A stretch of DNA of 41,631 bases, taken from assembly GCA_947175495.1 (NCBI GenBank), contig CAMWNB010000019.1, positions 1 to 41,631 on the forward strand. Reading direction: 5' to 3'. The translations under genes were made by a program, and so were the position numbers. This document shows, piece after piece, positions 1-7,727 of the stretch (positions are counted from its first letter, which is position 1; each line of letters starts with the position of its first letter). The stretch comes from an uncultured Porphyromonadaceae bacterium. GTDB taxonomy: Bacteria > Bacteroidota > Bacteroidia > Bacteroidales > Muribaculaceae. The notes under the pieces were generated by a model, which saw nothing but the letters and a program-made list of their open reading frames with translations, made no database searches and was not told where the DNA came from.

Positions 1-75
1 ATTATTGACATGTTCAAACTCTTGTATTCTATTGTTAAAATCTATATTGCTGATTATCAAAAGCATATTGGTTAA
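1..75 (+). CDS. possible C-terminal tail of an upstream gene (partial)
   Basis: A frame is open from the left edge for 24 codons and ends at TAA (73-75). The tail is rich in Ile, Tyr and Lys and is more AT-rich than the rest of the window. The only support for coding is that a hairpin with a T-run lies 22 bp downstream, as expected after the end of a gene. It could be chance in AT-rich DNA, and no family is recognisable. Confidence 0.25.
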   Translation: MIDMFKLLYSIVKIYIADYQKHIG

Positions 76-97
76 CATTATTTAACCTGCTTGAATT

Positions 98-138
98 GTG
101 GTGACCTCCTTAGAACTCAGCAAGGTCACCACATTTTT
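98..138 (+). terminator. hairpin with T-run, possible terminator of the gene to the left
   Basis: A perfect 10-bp inverted repeat, GTGGTGACCT (98-107) with AGGTCACCAC (123-132), encloses a 15-nt loop and is followed by ATTTTTAC. This is the form of an intrinsic terminator reading rightwards. The same GTGGTGAC core recurs at 246-255 and 332-341, so it may instead be a protein-binding element. Confidence 0.5.
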
Positions 139-341
139 ACCGTCGGAACATAGTTAAAGTCTATTAAAGTTTGGGGTCGCGAGACGGTGATGTGGGGTTG
201 AATGGGCTTGGATGAATTTGAAATACACACTACTATCAACACATTAAGTCACCACAATAAAAGATACACATCTATCACAACACAGGTAATAAGCTGTATT
301 TCAGCGCATTAGCATAGGCGCAATGACTAATGTGGTGACTT
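98..341. repeat. four copies of GTGGTGACYT in alternating orientation
   Basis: The 10-mer GTGGTGACYT occurs at 98-107 (plus), 123-132 (minus), 246-255 (minus) and 332-341 (plus). Copies 1 and 2 form a tight hairpin. Copies 3 and 4 are also perfect mates (AAGTCACCAC with GTGGTGACTT), 76 bp apart. The stretch from 76 to 399 holds no gene that I can support. Apart from these repeats and the terminator of tRNA-Phe, I see nothing in it. Confidence 0.6.
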
Positions 342-351
342 GGAGGGGGTA

Positions 352-398
352 TGGATAAAAGAAAAGACCGCTAACTCATTGAGAATTAGCGGTCTTTT
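352..398 (-). terminator. intrinsic terminator of tRNA-Phe
   Basis: A perfect 13-bp stem, AAAAGACCGCTAA (362-374) with TTAGCGGTCTTTT (386-398), lies 2 bp past the 3' end of tRNA-Phe as transcribed leftwards. The A-rich stretch 355-365 becomes a U-rich tail on the minus strand. Confidence 0.85.
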
Positions 399-399
399 G

Positions 400-472
400 T
401 GGTGCCACCAGGAATCGAACCGGGGACACAAGGATTTTCAGTCCTTTGCTCTACCAACTGAGCTATGGCACC
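400..472 (-). tRNA. tRNA-Phe (anticodon GAA)
   Basis: The minus strand folds as a 73-nt cloverleaf: acceptor GGTGCCA with TGGCACC, D stem GCTC/GAGC, anticodon stem AAGGA/TCCTT around the loop CTGAAAA (anticodon GAA), T loop TTCGATT and discriminator A. The 3' CCA is not encoded. The T stem CCCGG/CCTGG has one C-U mismatch in its middle pair. A Bacteroidetes promoter (490-520) and a terminator (352-398) frame the gene, so it is probably a single-gene unit. Confidence 0.97.
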
Positions 473-489
473 AGGGCGTTTTTGCGCTG

Positions 490-520
490 CAAAGTTAAGA
501 CTATTTTTTGGATTGTGCAA
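490..520 (-). promoter_or_regulatory. promoter of tRNA-Phe
   Basis: On the minus strand the -7 box TAACTTTG (497-490) is preceded by TTG (520-518) with a 20-bp spacer, which fits the Bacteroidetes TTG/TAnnTTTG pattern. The start of transcription would fall about 10 nt upstream of the mature 5' end of the tRNA. Confidence 0.75.
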
Positions 521-589
521 GGGGTGCGGACTATTTTTTGCGATTTTTTTGGATTTTGTGCTATAAAAAGCGTGTAAACGCGCTTTTTC

Positions 590-620
590 TTTGGTAGTTG
601 GCAAATTTGTGGTATTTTTG
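590..620 (+). promoter_or_regulatory. promoter of the rel gene
   Basis: TTTG (590-593), a 19-bp spacer and TATTTTTG (613-620) match the Bacteroidetes housekeeping promoter. Transcription would start near 624-626, which leaves a leader of about 30 nt before the ATG at 656. Confidence 0.7.
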
Positions 621-655
621 TGGCTATGTTGGGATATTAGACCCGCTTATTGACA

Positions 656-2953
656 ATGGACATTAATGCCGGCAATAAAAATAATGATGGCCAGATGCTT
701 GCGCCGAAGCCCACTCCCGAACAGGAGGACGCTATGGTGCAGGCGGCATTCGATGAGGTGCTGCAGGGGTATCTGCGCAGCAACCACCGGAAGAAGGTCG
801 AGGTGATAGAGCGTGCTTTCCGTTTCGCGAGGGAAGCGCACAAGGGTGTGCGCCGCCGTTCGGGCGAGCCTTACATCCTGCACCCGATAGCGGTGGCGCG
901 CATCGCGAGCCAGGAAATAGGCCTGGGATCCACTTCGATATGCGCCGCGCTGCTCCACGACGTGGTGGAGGACACGGACTACACCGTGGAGGACATCGAA
1001 CATGCCTTCGGCCACAAGGTGGCGCAGATTGTGGACGGCCTTACGAAAATATCGGGCGGCATCTTCGGCGACAAGGCATCGGCGCAGGCCGAGAATTTCC
1101 GCAAGCTACTGCTTACGATGAGCGAGGACATCCGCGTGGTGCTCATAAAGATGGCCGACCGCCTGCACAACATGCGCACGCTGGGCGCGCAGCCGCCCAA
1201 CAAGCAATATAAAATCGCCGGCGAGACGCTCTACATCTATGCTCCGCTGGCCCACCGCCTGGGACTTTTCGCCATCAAGACGGAGCTTGAGGACCTCAGC
1301 TTCAAATACGAACACCCGGCCGAGTACGAAAAGATCAGCGAGAAAATCCGCGAGACGGAGAACCGCCGGCATCTGGCCTACGCCGACTTTGCCGAGCCTA
1401 TACGCAGGCGCCTCGACGAGATGGGACTCGTCTACGAGGCAAAAGACCGCCTCAAGAGCATCTACAGCATCTGGCGCAAGATGGAGCAGAAGCACATCCC
1501 CTTCGAGGAGGTGTACGACCTGTATGCTATGCGCATCGTCTTTGAGTGCGACGACCCTGCCAAGGAAAAGAACATCTGCTGGAACATCTACTCGGCCATC
1601 ACCGACATATACAAGCTGCACCCGGAGCGCACGCGCGACTGGATAGTGACGCCGAAGGCCAACGGCTACCGCGCGCTGCACCTGACGGTGATGGGCCCCG
1701 ACGGCAACTGGGTGGAAGTGCAGATCCGCTCGCGCCGCATGGACGAAATCGCCGAGAAAGGCTTTGCCGCCCACTGGCGCTACAAGATAGGCGAGGGCGA
1801 CGAGGAGAGCGAGCTGAACGCATGGCTGCGCACCATCAAGGACATCCTGGAGAATCCCGAGCCATCGGCCATCGACTTCCTGGACACACTGAAGCTCAAC
1901 CTCTTTGCATCGGAGATCGTGGTCTTCACCCCCAAGGGCGAGCTCGTCACGCTGCCCGCAGGCGCTTCGGTGCTCGACCTGGCCTTCGAGCTGCACACGG
2001 AGCTCGGCATGCACTGCATTGCCGGAAAGGTCAACCACAAGCTCGTGCCGCTGAGCCACCGCCTCAGCTCGGGCGACCAGGTCGAGGTGCTCACATCGAA
2101 GAGCCAGACGCCGCAGCCCGAGTGGGACAGCTACCTCGTGACGGCACGCGCCAAGACACGCCTGCGCGCGGCCATGCGCAAGAGCCGACAGCCACTCATC
2201 GCCAAGGGCCGCGAGGCTATGGACAAATGGATGTCCGACAACAACATCACACCCACTCCGGCCGTAATCTCCAAACTGCTCGGCACCTACCACGCAGCCA
2301 ACCGCGACGACCTCTACTACCAGCTGGGCGCCGACGAGATAATGCTGGGCGACTTCCTCGTGGAGACGCTGCGCAAGCAACAGGACAAATCGTCGTCCAC
2401 AGGCCTGCTGCGCAAGATTCTGCGCCTCGGCATGGGCGGCAGGGACAAGCAGCCCGACACGCCGCCCGCCATGCTGCCGGCTGCGCCCGGGAAAGTCAAC
2501 CCCAAAGAAACCTACATACTGCGCATCGAGCCGGACGGCACGTCGAACTTCCGCCAGTGCGACTGCTGCAGCCCCATCCCGGGCGACGACGTGATGGGCT
2601 TCATCGCCGACGACGGCGTCGTCGAGCTGCACGCGCTCACATGCGAGCACGCGGCCATCCTCAAGGCCGGCTACGGACCGCGCATCGTGGCCACGCGATG
2701 GGACACCGCCCGCGCGCGATTCATGGCCCACATCCACATCGAGGGCATCGACCGCCACGGCATCCTGCAGGAGCTCACATTCATGATCTCGAGCCACATG
2801 GCCATCGACATACGCCGCCTCGAAATCGAAGCCGCCTCCAGCGTATTCCATTGCGACCTATGGGTGCGCATCGCCGACGCCGAGATAGCCACCGACCTGT
2901 GCCGCCGCATCCTCACCATCGAAGGCGTGCAGAGCGCCGCCAGAATCAAATGA
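656..2953 (+). CDS. rel: bifunctional (p)ppGpp synthetase/hydrolase (RelA/SpoT family)
   Basis: This cytoplasmic enzyme makes and degrades the stringent-response alarmone (p)ppGpp. Domain order is complete: an HD hydrolase with HDVVED (H101-D102) and ADRLHNMRTL; a synthetase with YDLYAMRIVF, the loop PKANGYRALH and the acidic VEVQIRS; a TGS domain (VVFTPKGELVTLPAG); a helical region; and a C-terminal ACT domain (DRHGILQEL). Both active sites look intact, so I predict a bifunctional Rel/SpoT enzyme. At 765 aa it is slightly longer than usual, owing to a polar N-terminal extension. I chose ATG 656 over an in-frame TTG two codons upstream, because it sits a normal distance from the promoter. The next gene starts 1 nt after its stop and is probably cotranscribed. 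Bacteroidales often carry a second paralogue, so calling this one relA or spoT would be arbitrary. Confidence 0.95.
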   Translation: MDINAGNKNNDGQMLAPKPTPEQEDAMVQAAFDEVLQGYLRSNHRKKVEVIERAFRFAREAHKGVRRRSGEPYILHPIAVARIASQEIGLGSTSICAALLHDVVEDTDYTVEDIEHAFGHKVAQIVDGLTKISGGIFGDKASAQAENFRKLLLTMSEDIRVVLIKMADRLHNMRTLGAQPPNKQYKIAGETLYIYAPLAHRLGLFAIKTELEDLSFKYEHPAEYEKISEKIRETENRRHLAYADFAEPIRRRLDEMGLVYEAKDRLKSIYSIWRKMEQKHIPFEEVYDLYAMRIVFECDDPAKEKNICWNIYSAITDIYKLHPERTRDWIVTPKANGYRALHLTVMGPDGNWVEVQIRSRRMDEIAEKGFAAHWRYKIGEGDEESELNAWLRTIKDILENPEPSAIDFLDTLKLNLFASEIVVFTPKGELVTLPAGASVLDLAFELHTELGMHCIAGKVNHKLVPLSHRLSSGDQVEVLTSKSQTPQPEWDSYLVTARAKTRLRAAMRKSRQPLIAKGREAMDKWMSDNNITPTPAVISKLLGTYHAANRDDLYYQLGADEIMLGDFLVETLRKQQDKSSSTGLLRKILRLGMGGRDKQPDTPPAMLPAAPGKVNPKETYILRIEPDGTSNFRQCDCCSPIPGDDVMGFIADDGVVELHALTCEHAAILKAGYGPRIVATRWDTARARFMAHIHIEGIDRHGILQELTFMISSHMAIDIRRLEIEAASSVFHCDLWVRIADAEIATDLCRRILTIEGVQSAARIK

Positions 2954-2954
2954 C

Positions 2955-4982
2955 ATGACCACGACGACCATCCTCCGCAAACGCATCATCCGGCAGTGTC
3001 TCATTGCCGTGGCCACGGCCGCGCTCGTGCTGCTGTGCTTCCCGCAGGCCGACACCACACACTACAAATACGAAGAAGGACGACCCTGGAACTACGCCAA
3101 GCTCATCGCGCCCTTCGACATCCCCGTGCACCCCGACTCGGCCACGCTCCACCGCATGCGCGACACGCTCGACGCACACTTCGTGCCCGTGTTCCGCATC
3201 AACCAGCTCCTGGCCGACTCGATAGCCGCCGCCCTGCCCGCAGGGCCGCACCGCGCGCCGACAGCCTCCCGCATCCGCCGCCTCTACGCCTCGGGCGTAG
3301 TCGACGCCGAGACGCGCCGGCACATCGCCGAGGGAAGCCTGAACCGCGTGCGCATCCTCGACAAGAACATCCTCAGCGAGATAAGCACCTCGGCATTCAC
3401 ATCGCCGGCCGAAATATACCGCCGCATGGACTCCACCGCGTCCGACTCGGCCCTGCGCCGCTACATGGCCTCGGCTCTGCCCACGCTGCTGCGCCCCAAC
3501 ATCGTCTACGACTCCGTCGAAAGCCGCCGCCACTACGACTACGACTACCTGACGCTGACGGCCGACCGCGGCGTCATCCAGCAAGGACAGACCATCGTCG
3601 ACAAAGGCACCATCATCACCCCCCAGGACTTCACCAACCTGCGCACCTACGAACGCATGATCCACGACCAGCTGCGCGGCACAGGCGCCTCCGACGCCCT
3701 CATGCTGCTCGGACGCGCCCTCTTCGTGGCCATGTGCATAGGCGTGCTCATGGCCTACTTCTATTTCTTCTGCCCCGAGATAGCCGGCAACACCCGCGCA
3801 TTCGCGTTCATCATGTGCCTGACGCTCCTGTTCTTCCTGTTCTCGTCGCTGCTCGAGCGCAACGTCATGCTCGGCATCTACCTCGTGCCCATGGCCGTGG
3901 TGGCAGCTCTGGTGCAGGTGTTTTTCGACGGGCGCACAGCCATCTTCACCTCGCTTGTGATCTCACTGCTGTGCTCGGCCCTCGCCTCCTTCCCGCTCGA
4001 ATACGTCTTCATGCAGGCCGCCGGCACATCGGCCGCCGTCTACTCGCTGCGCGAGGTGACGCGGCGCTCGCAGATGCTGCGCGCGTCGGCATTCGTAGGC
4101 GTGGCCTACCTGCTGGCCTATCCTGCCATCGAGCTGATGTTCAACGGCTCGTTCGACGGCTGGTCGTGGCGCATGGTCATCTTCCTGTGCTGCAGCGCGG
4201 CGCTGGTGCAGCTGGCCTATGTGCTGATGTTTGCCGCCGAGCGCGTATTCGGCTTCGTCAGCAACATCACCCTCGTGGAGCTGGCCGACAGCAGCAACCC
4301 GCTGCTGCGCCGCCTCAGCGACGAATGTCCCGGCACGTTCCAGCACTCCATGGCCGTGTCCAACCTCGCCGCCGACGCCGCGCGCCTCATCGGAGCCGAC
4401 ACCATGCTCGTGCGCGCAGGCGCCATGTACCACGACATCGGCAAGCTCCGCAACCCCGCGTTCTTCACCGAGAACCAGCACGGCGTCAACCCCCACGACA
4501 CGCTGCCGCCCGAACAGAGCGCGCGCATCATCACCGCACATGTGACCGACGGCCTCCGCATGGCCGACAAGGCCGGACTGCCCTCCGTCGTGCGCGACTT
4601 CATTGCCCAGCACCATGGCCGGGGACTCGCCAAATACTTCTACATCACCGCCTGCAAGAACGCCGAGGCCGCCGGACAGCCCGCCCCCGACAAGGCGGCC
4701 TTCACCTACGTCGGCCCCAACCCGCACACACGCGAGACATCGCTGCTGATGATGGCCGACAGCGTCGAGGCCGCCAGCCGCTCCCTGCCCGACTACACCA
4801 CAGAGAGCATCACCGCGCTGGTCAACCGCATCATCGACGCGCAGATAGCCGACGGCCTGCACAACGAGTCGACCATCGCCTTCCGCGACATCCCCGCCAT
4901 CAAGGAAGCATTCATCAAGCGCCTCAAGACCATGTACCACGCACGCGTGGCCTACCCCACCATGAACGGCGCCCCGGCGTAA
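2955..4982 (+). CDS. 7TM-HD family membrane phosphodiesterase (PgpH-like)
   Basis: The 675-aa protein has an N-terminal membrane helix, an extracytoplasmic 7TMR-HDED-like domain (about residues 30-240), a block of hydrophobic helices (about 250-440) and a cytoplasmic HD domain. The HD domain shows FQHSMAVSNLAADAA (H464), AMYHDIGKLRNP (H493-D494) and IAQHHGRG. In Listeria the homologue PgpH hydrolyses cyclic di-AMP, and I infer the same activity here without proof. The gene starts 1 nt after the rel stop, so two nucleotide second-messenger enzymes share one transcript. Its stop codon overlaps the A-run of the convergent tRNA-Arg terminator. Confidence 0.9.
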   Translation: MTTTTILRKRIIRQCLIAVATAALVLLCFPQADTTHYKYEEGRPWNYAKLIAPFDIPVHPDSATLHRMRDTLDAHFVPVFRINQLLADSIAAALPAGPHRAPTASRIRRLYASGVVDAETRRHIAEGSLNRVRILDKNILSEISTSAFTSPAEIYRRMDSTASDSALRRYMASALPTLLRPNIVYDSVESRRHYDYDYLTLTADRGVIQQGQTIVDKGTIITPQDFTNLRTYERMIHDQLRGTGASDALMLLGRALFVAMCIGVLMAYFYFFCPEIAGNTRAFAFIMCLTLLFFLFSSLLERNVMLGIYLVPMAVVAALVQVFFDGRTAIFTSLVISLLCSALASFPLEYVFMQAAGTSAAVYSLREVTRRSQMLRASAFVGVAYLLAYPAIELMFNGSFDGWSWRMVIFLCCSAALVQLAYVLMFAAERVFGFVSNITLVELADSSNPLLRRLSDECPGTFQHSMAVSNLAADAARLIGADTMLVRAGAMYHDIGKLRNPAFFTENQHGVNPHDTLPPEQSARIITAHVTDGLRMADKAGLPSVVRDFIAQHHGRGLAKYFYITACKNAEAAGQPAPDKAAFTYVGPNPHTRETSLLMMADSVEAASRSLPDYTTESITALVNRIIDAQIADGLHNESTIAFRDIPAIKEAFIKRLKTMYHARVAYPTMNGAPA

Positions 4983-5020
4983 AAAAAGCCGCAGACACTT
5001 GACCGACCAAGTGCCTGCGG
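4981..5020 (-). terminator. intrinsic terminator of tRNA-Arg
   Basis: Stem CCGCAG-A-CACTTG (4989-5001) pairs with CAAGTG-C-CTGCGG (5008-5020), giving two 6-bp helices around one A-C mismatch. The plus-strand A-run 4981-4987 supplies the U-tail for leftward transcripts. On the plus strand only TT follows, so it would be a weaker stop for the 7TM-HD gene. Confidence 0.75.
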
Positions 5021-5027
5021 TTCAGAA

Positions 5028-5102
5028 TGGTACACCCATGGGGAGTCGAACCCCAATCGACGGAACCGGAATCCGTAATTCTATCCATTGAACTATGGGT
5101 GC
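5028..5102 (-). tRNA. tRNA-Arg (anticodon CCG)
   Basis: The minus strand gives a cloverleaf with acceptor GCACCCA/TGGGTGT, anticodon stem ACGGA/TCCGT around TTCCGGT (anticodon CCG, reading CGG) and the T arm TGGGG-TTCGACT-CCCCA. Unlike tRNA-Phe, its 3' CCA is encoded (5028-5030 on the plus strand). A promoter (5116-5146) and a terminator (4981-5020) frame it. Confidence 0.97.
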
Positions 5103-5115
5103 GCGTTGCGTGGTG

Positions 5116-5146
5116 CAAAAGTAAGGTTTTTTTCTTATATTTGCAA
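5116..5146 (-). promoter_or_regulatory. promoter of tRNA-Arg
   Basis: On the minus strand TTG (5146-5144), a 20-bp spacer and the -7 box TACTTTTG (5123-5116) match the Bacteroidetes pattern. The element lies inside the region that must also serve ung in the opposite direction. Confidence 0.7.
5136..5143 (+). promoter_or_regulatory. -7 box upstream of ung, possibly leaderless
   Basis: TATATTTG fits TAnnTTTG and ends 4 nt before the ATG of ung at 5148, so the transcript would begin at or within a few nt of the start codon. No good -33 TTG lies 19-20 bp upstream; GTG is there instead. The box interleaves with the divergent tRNA-Arg promoter. Confidence 0.5.
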
Positions 5147-5147
5147 G

Positions 5148-5810
5148 ATGAATGTGAAAATTGACCCCACATGGAAGCAGGCCCTGGCCGCGCAATGGGA
5201 CTCGCCAGGCTTCAGGCAGCTCACCGACTTCGTGCGCTCGGAGTACGCCACGCAGCAGGTGTTTCCGCCCGCCGGGCGCATCTTCGCAGCCTTCGACGCC
5301 TGCCCCTTCGACAAGGTGAAAGTCGTCATCCTCGGCCAGGACCCCTACCACGACGTGGGCCAGGCCACGGGCATGTGCTTCTCCGTCGGCGCCGGCGTGC
5401 CCATGCCTCCGTCGCTCGTCAACATATTCCGCGAGGTGCACGACGACACCGGCGCCCCCATCCCCGCCGACGGCGACCTCACCCGCTGGGCCGCCCAGGG
5501 CGTGCTGCTGCTCAACGCCACCCTCACCGTGCGTGCCCACCGCCCCGCGTCCCACGCCGGCAAAGGCTGGGAAGAATTCACCGACGAAGCCGTGAGGCGC
5601 CTCAACGCCGACCGCTCCGGCCTCGTGTTCATGCTCTGGGGAAGCCACGCCCAGCGCAAGGGCGCGTTCATCGACCGCTCGCGCCATCTGGTGCTCACAT
5701 CGCCCCACCCCTCGCCCCTCTCGGCCTACCGCGGCTTCTTCGGCAACCACCACTTCTCGCTGGCCAACGACTGGCTCGCCAAACACGGACAGGAGGTCAT
5801 CCGATGGTAA
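5148..5810 (+). CDS. ung: uracil-DNA glycosylase (family 1)
   Basis: The enzyme removes uracil from DNA as the first step of base excision repair. Family-1 motifs are all present: GQDPYHDVGQA with the catalytic Asp, LLNATLTV, MLWGSHAQ and SPHPSPLSAYRGFFG with the catalytic His. Its 220 aa are typical. I start it at the ATG in TTGCAAGATGAATG (5148), which gives the usual MNVKI-type N terminus. A longer frame from 5088 would run through tRNA-Arg. The last 7 nt overlap the start of the next gene (ATGGTAA), which suggests coupled translation. Confidence 0.95.
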   Translation: MNVKIDPTWKQALAAQWDSPGFRQLTDFVRSEYATQQVFPPAGRIFAAFDACPFDKVKVVILGQDPYHDVGQATGMCFSVGAGVPMPPSLVNIFREVHDDTGAPIPADGDLTRWAAQGVLLLNATLTVRAHRPASHAGKGWEEFTDEAVRRLNADRSGLVFMLWGSHAQRKGAFIDRSRHLVLTSPHPSPLSAYRGFFGNHHFSLANDWLAKHGQEVIRW

Positions 5811-7063
5811 GGCGCGCGCTCATGCTGCTGCTCGCGCTGTATGCCGCCGCCGTGGCCGCGCGAGGCGCCGACACCATGACGGGCGCGCTCAACGAGCGGG
5901 TGCGCTCGCTGCAGCTCACCGACCCCCGCACCGGCCTGCCCGCCGAGCTGCCGCTCGTCGTCCTCGGCGCGCCCGACGGCGGCGTGTGCGTGGAATTCGA
6001 CGTGCTCGGCGACGACCGCGACTACCTGCGCTACAGCATCACCCACTGCGACGCCTCCTGGCGCCCCTCCGCCCTGGCCGCGCCCGAATATGCCGGCGGC
6101 TTCAACGAAGCCGCCATCGACGACTACGCCTACTCAGAGGCCACCACCGTGCCCTACACCCACTACCGCCTCCTCTTCCCCTCGCCCGACCTGACGCCCG
6201 GGCTCTCCGGCAACTACCTGCTGCGCATCTACCCCGAGAACGACCCCGACGACACCTGGGCGCAGGTGCGCCTGCTCGTGAGCGAGCAGGCGGCAGGCAT
6301 CACGGCCGACATCACATCGCGCACCGACGTCGACTACAACGACGCCCACCAGCAGCTCTCGCTGAGCGTCGACGTGGAACGCGCCGACGTGGCCGACCCC
6401 TTCAACGAGCTCATCGTGGCCGTGCAGCAGAACGGCCGCCACGACTCCGAGCGCGCCCTGCGCCACCCCCTGCGCGCCTCGCGCACCACCGCCGTCTACG
6501 AGCACCAGCCGGAGCTCATCTTCGAGGCAGGCAACGAATACCGCCGCTTCGAGACCGTCAACGTCTACTACCCCGGCATGGGCGTCGAATCCATCTCGTG
6601 GGCCGACCCCTACTACCACTTCACCCTCGCGGTCGACCGGCCCCGCGCCGACACCCCCTATGCCTACGACAGCACCCAGAGCGGACGCTACCTCGTGCGC
6701 GTGCAGGGCAGCGACGACAGCGCCGTAGCCGCCGACTACGCCGTGGTGCACTTCGCCCTGGCCGCCGACGAGATGCCCGGAGCCATGGTGTTCATCGACG
6801 GCGACCTCACCTCGCGGCGCTTCGACGCCGAAGCCCGGATGCACTACAACCCCGCCACGGGCCTCTACGAGCGCGCCATGCTGCTGAAACAGGGCGCGTA
6901 CAACTACCAGTACCTCGTTGTGCCGCCGGGCGAAAGCCGCGGCCACACGGCCCCCGTCGAAGGCGACTTCCACCCCACGCGCAACGAATACACCGTCAAA
7001 GTCTATCACCGCGCCCCCGGCGCACGCTACGACCGCCTCATCGCCGTAGCCCTCATCCGATAA
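5804..7063 (+). CDS. DUF5103 / type IX secretion plug-like protein
   Basis: A secreted or outer-membrane-associated protein of 419 aa. It has an N-terminal signal peptide (ALMLLLALYAAAVAARG) followed by the features I associate with DUF5103: FDVLGDDRDYLRYSITHCDA, an S-x-x-T-x-x-Y-x-H-Y segment and SGNYLLRIYPEND. The C-terminal half is Tyr- and Asp-rich beta structure, ending VKVYHRAPGARYDRLIAVAL. In Flavobacterium a member of this family plugs the SprA translocon of the type IX secretion system. Homologues also occur in Bacteroidales that seem to lack full T9SS, so the role here is uncertain. The start ATG overlaps the end of ung. A CotH-family protein with a T9SS-like tail lies at 33951-35915. 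Confidence 0.8.
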   Translation: MVRRALMLLLALYAAAVAARGADTMTGALNERVRSLQLTDPRTGLPAELPLVVLGAPDGGVCVEFDVLGDDRDYLRYSITHCDASWRPSALAAPEYAGGFNEAAIDDYAYSEATTVPYTHYRLLFPSPDLTPGLSGNYLLRIYPENDPDDTWAQVRLLVSEQAAGITADITSRTDVDYNDAHQQLSLSVDVERADVADPFNELIVAVQQNGRHDSERALRHPLRASRTTAVYEHQPELIFEAGNEYRRFETVNVYYPGMGVESISWADPYYHFTLAVDRPRADTPYAYDSTQSGRYLVRVQGSDDSAVAADYAVVHFALAADEMPGAMVFIDGDLTSRRFDAEARMHYNPATGLYERAMLLKQGAYNYQYLVVPPGESRGHTAPVEGDFHPTRNEYTVKVYHRAPGARYDRLIAVALIR

Positions 7064-7072
7064 CCCACCACC

Positions 7073-7657
7073 ATGCTTGAGATACAGAACACCCTCGTAA
7101 GCCTCGACCTCGTCGAACGCTTCTTCTGCTGCGACCTCGCCACATGCCTGGGCCAGTGCTGCATCGACGGCGACGCCGGAGCGCCCGTGACGGCCGCCGA
7201 GGCCGAACGCCTGCGCGAAGTGCTCCCCGCCATATGGGACGACCTGTCGCCCGCCGCCCGCCGCGTCATCGAAGAGCAGGGCGTGGCCTACACCGACGAG
7301 GAAGGCGACCTCGTCACCTCCATCGTCAACGGCCGCGACTGCGTGTTCACATGCTACGCCCCCGGCGGCATGTGCCTCTGCGCCATCGAGAAAGCCTACC
7401 GCGAAGGACGCGTCGGCTGGCGCAAGCCCTCGTCGTGCGCCCTCTATCCCGTGCGCCTCAAGGAGTACAAGGACTTCACCGCCGTCAACCTCCACCGCTG
7501 GAAAATCTGCAAATGCGCCGAGGTGCTCGGCCGCCGCGAAGGCATCCGCGCCTATCAGTTCCTCAAAGGCCCCCTCACCGAGCGCTTCGGGCAGGCCTGG
7601 TACGACGAGCTCGCCGCCACCTGCGAGGAATACCTCCGCCAGTACGGCGCCGACTGA
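7073..7657 (+). CDS. DUF3109 family Cys-rich protein
   Basis: A 194-aa soluble protein with many cysteines: FFCCDLATCLGQCC near residues 17-30, then CVFTCYAPGGMCLCAIEK, KPSSCALYPVR and KICKC. The spacing resembles metal- or Fe-S-binding families such as YkgJ-like proteins. DUF3109 is common in Bacteroidetes, and its function is unknown to me. It starts 9 nt after the plug-like gene and probably ends the ung operon. Just past its stop the GTTTC repeat region begins, so it marks the left edge of the accessory segment. Confidence 0.85.
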   Translation: MLEIQNTLVSLDLVERFFCCDLATCLGQCCIDGDAGAPVTAAEAERLREVLPAIWDDLSPAARRVIEEQGVAYTDEEGDLVTSIVNGRDCVFTCYAPGGMCLCAIEKAYREGRVGWRKPSSCALYPVRLKEYKDFTAVNLHRWKICKCAEVLGRREGIRAYQFLKGPLTERFGQAWYDELAATCEEYLRQYGAD

Positions 7658-7668
7658 CGCCCGGCGCT

Positions 7669-7727
7669 GTTTCATGCTGTTTCACTGTTTCGGGGTGAAA
7701 CAGTGAAACAAGCGAAACACACGGCGG
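7669..7727 (-). repeat. GTTTC palindromic repeat, copy 1 (inverted)
   Basis: A perfect 14-bp stem, TGTTTCACTGTTTC (7678-7691) with GAAACAGTGAAACA (7697-7710), has the loop GGGGT. Further GTTTC/GAAAC half-sites flank it, making three on each side. Read on the minus strand it matches copies 2 and 3 closely, with a 2-nt insertion and a few substitutions. It abuts the stop codon of the minus-strand ATPase and could also act as its transcript end, although no U-tail follows. Confidence 0.9.

Noticed and set aside
650-655. TTG at 650 as the start of rel
   Set aside because: ATG at 656 is two codons downstream, is the commoner start, and loses no conserved residues.
1106-2851. Minus-strand frame of 581 codons opposite rel
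   Set aside because: It is antisense to a complete, motif-rich Rel protein and shows the same His/Val/Ala bias as the other shadows.
5088-5147. Upstream extension of ung to an earlier start
   Set aside because: The extension would overlap tRNA-Arg and its promoter. ATG 5148 gives the family-typical N terminus.
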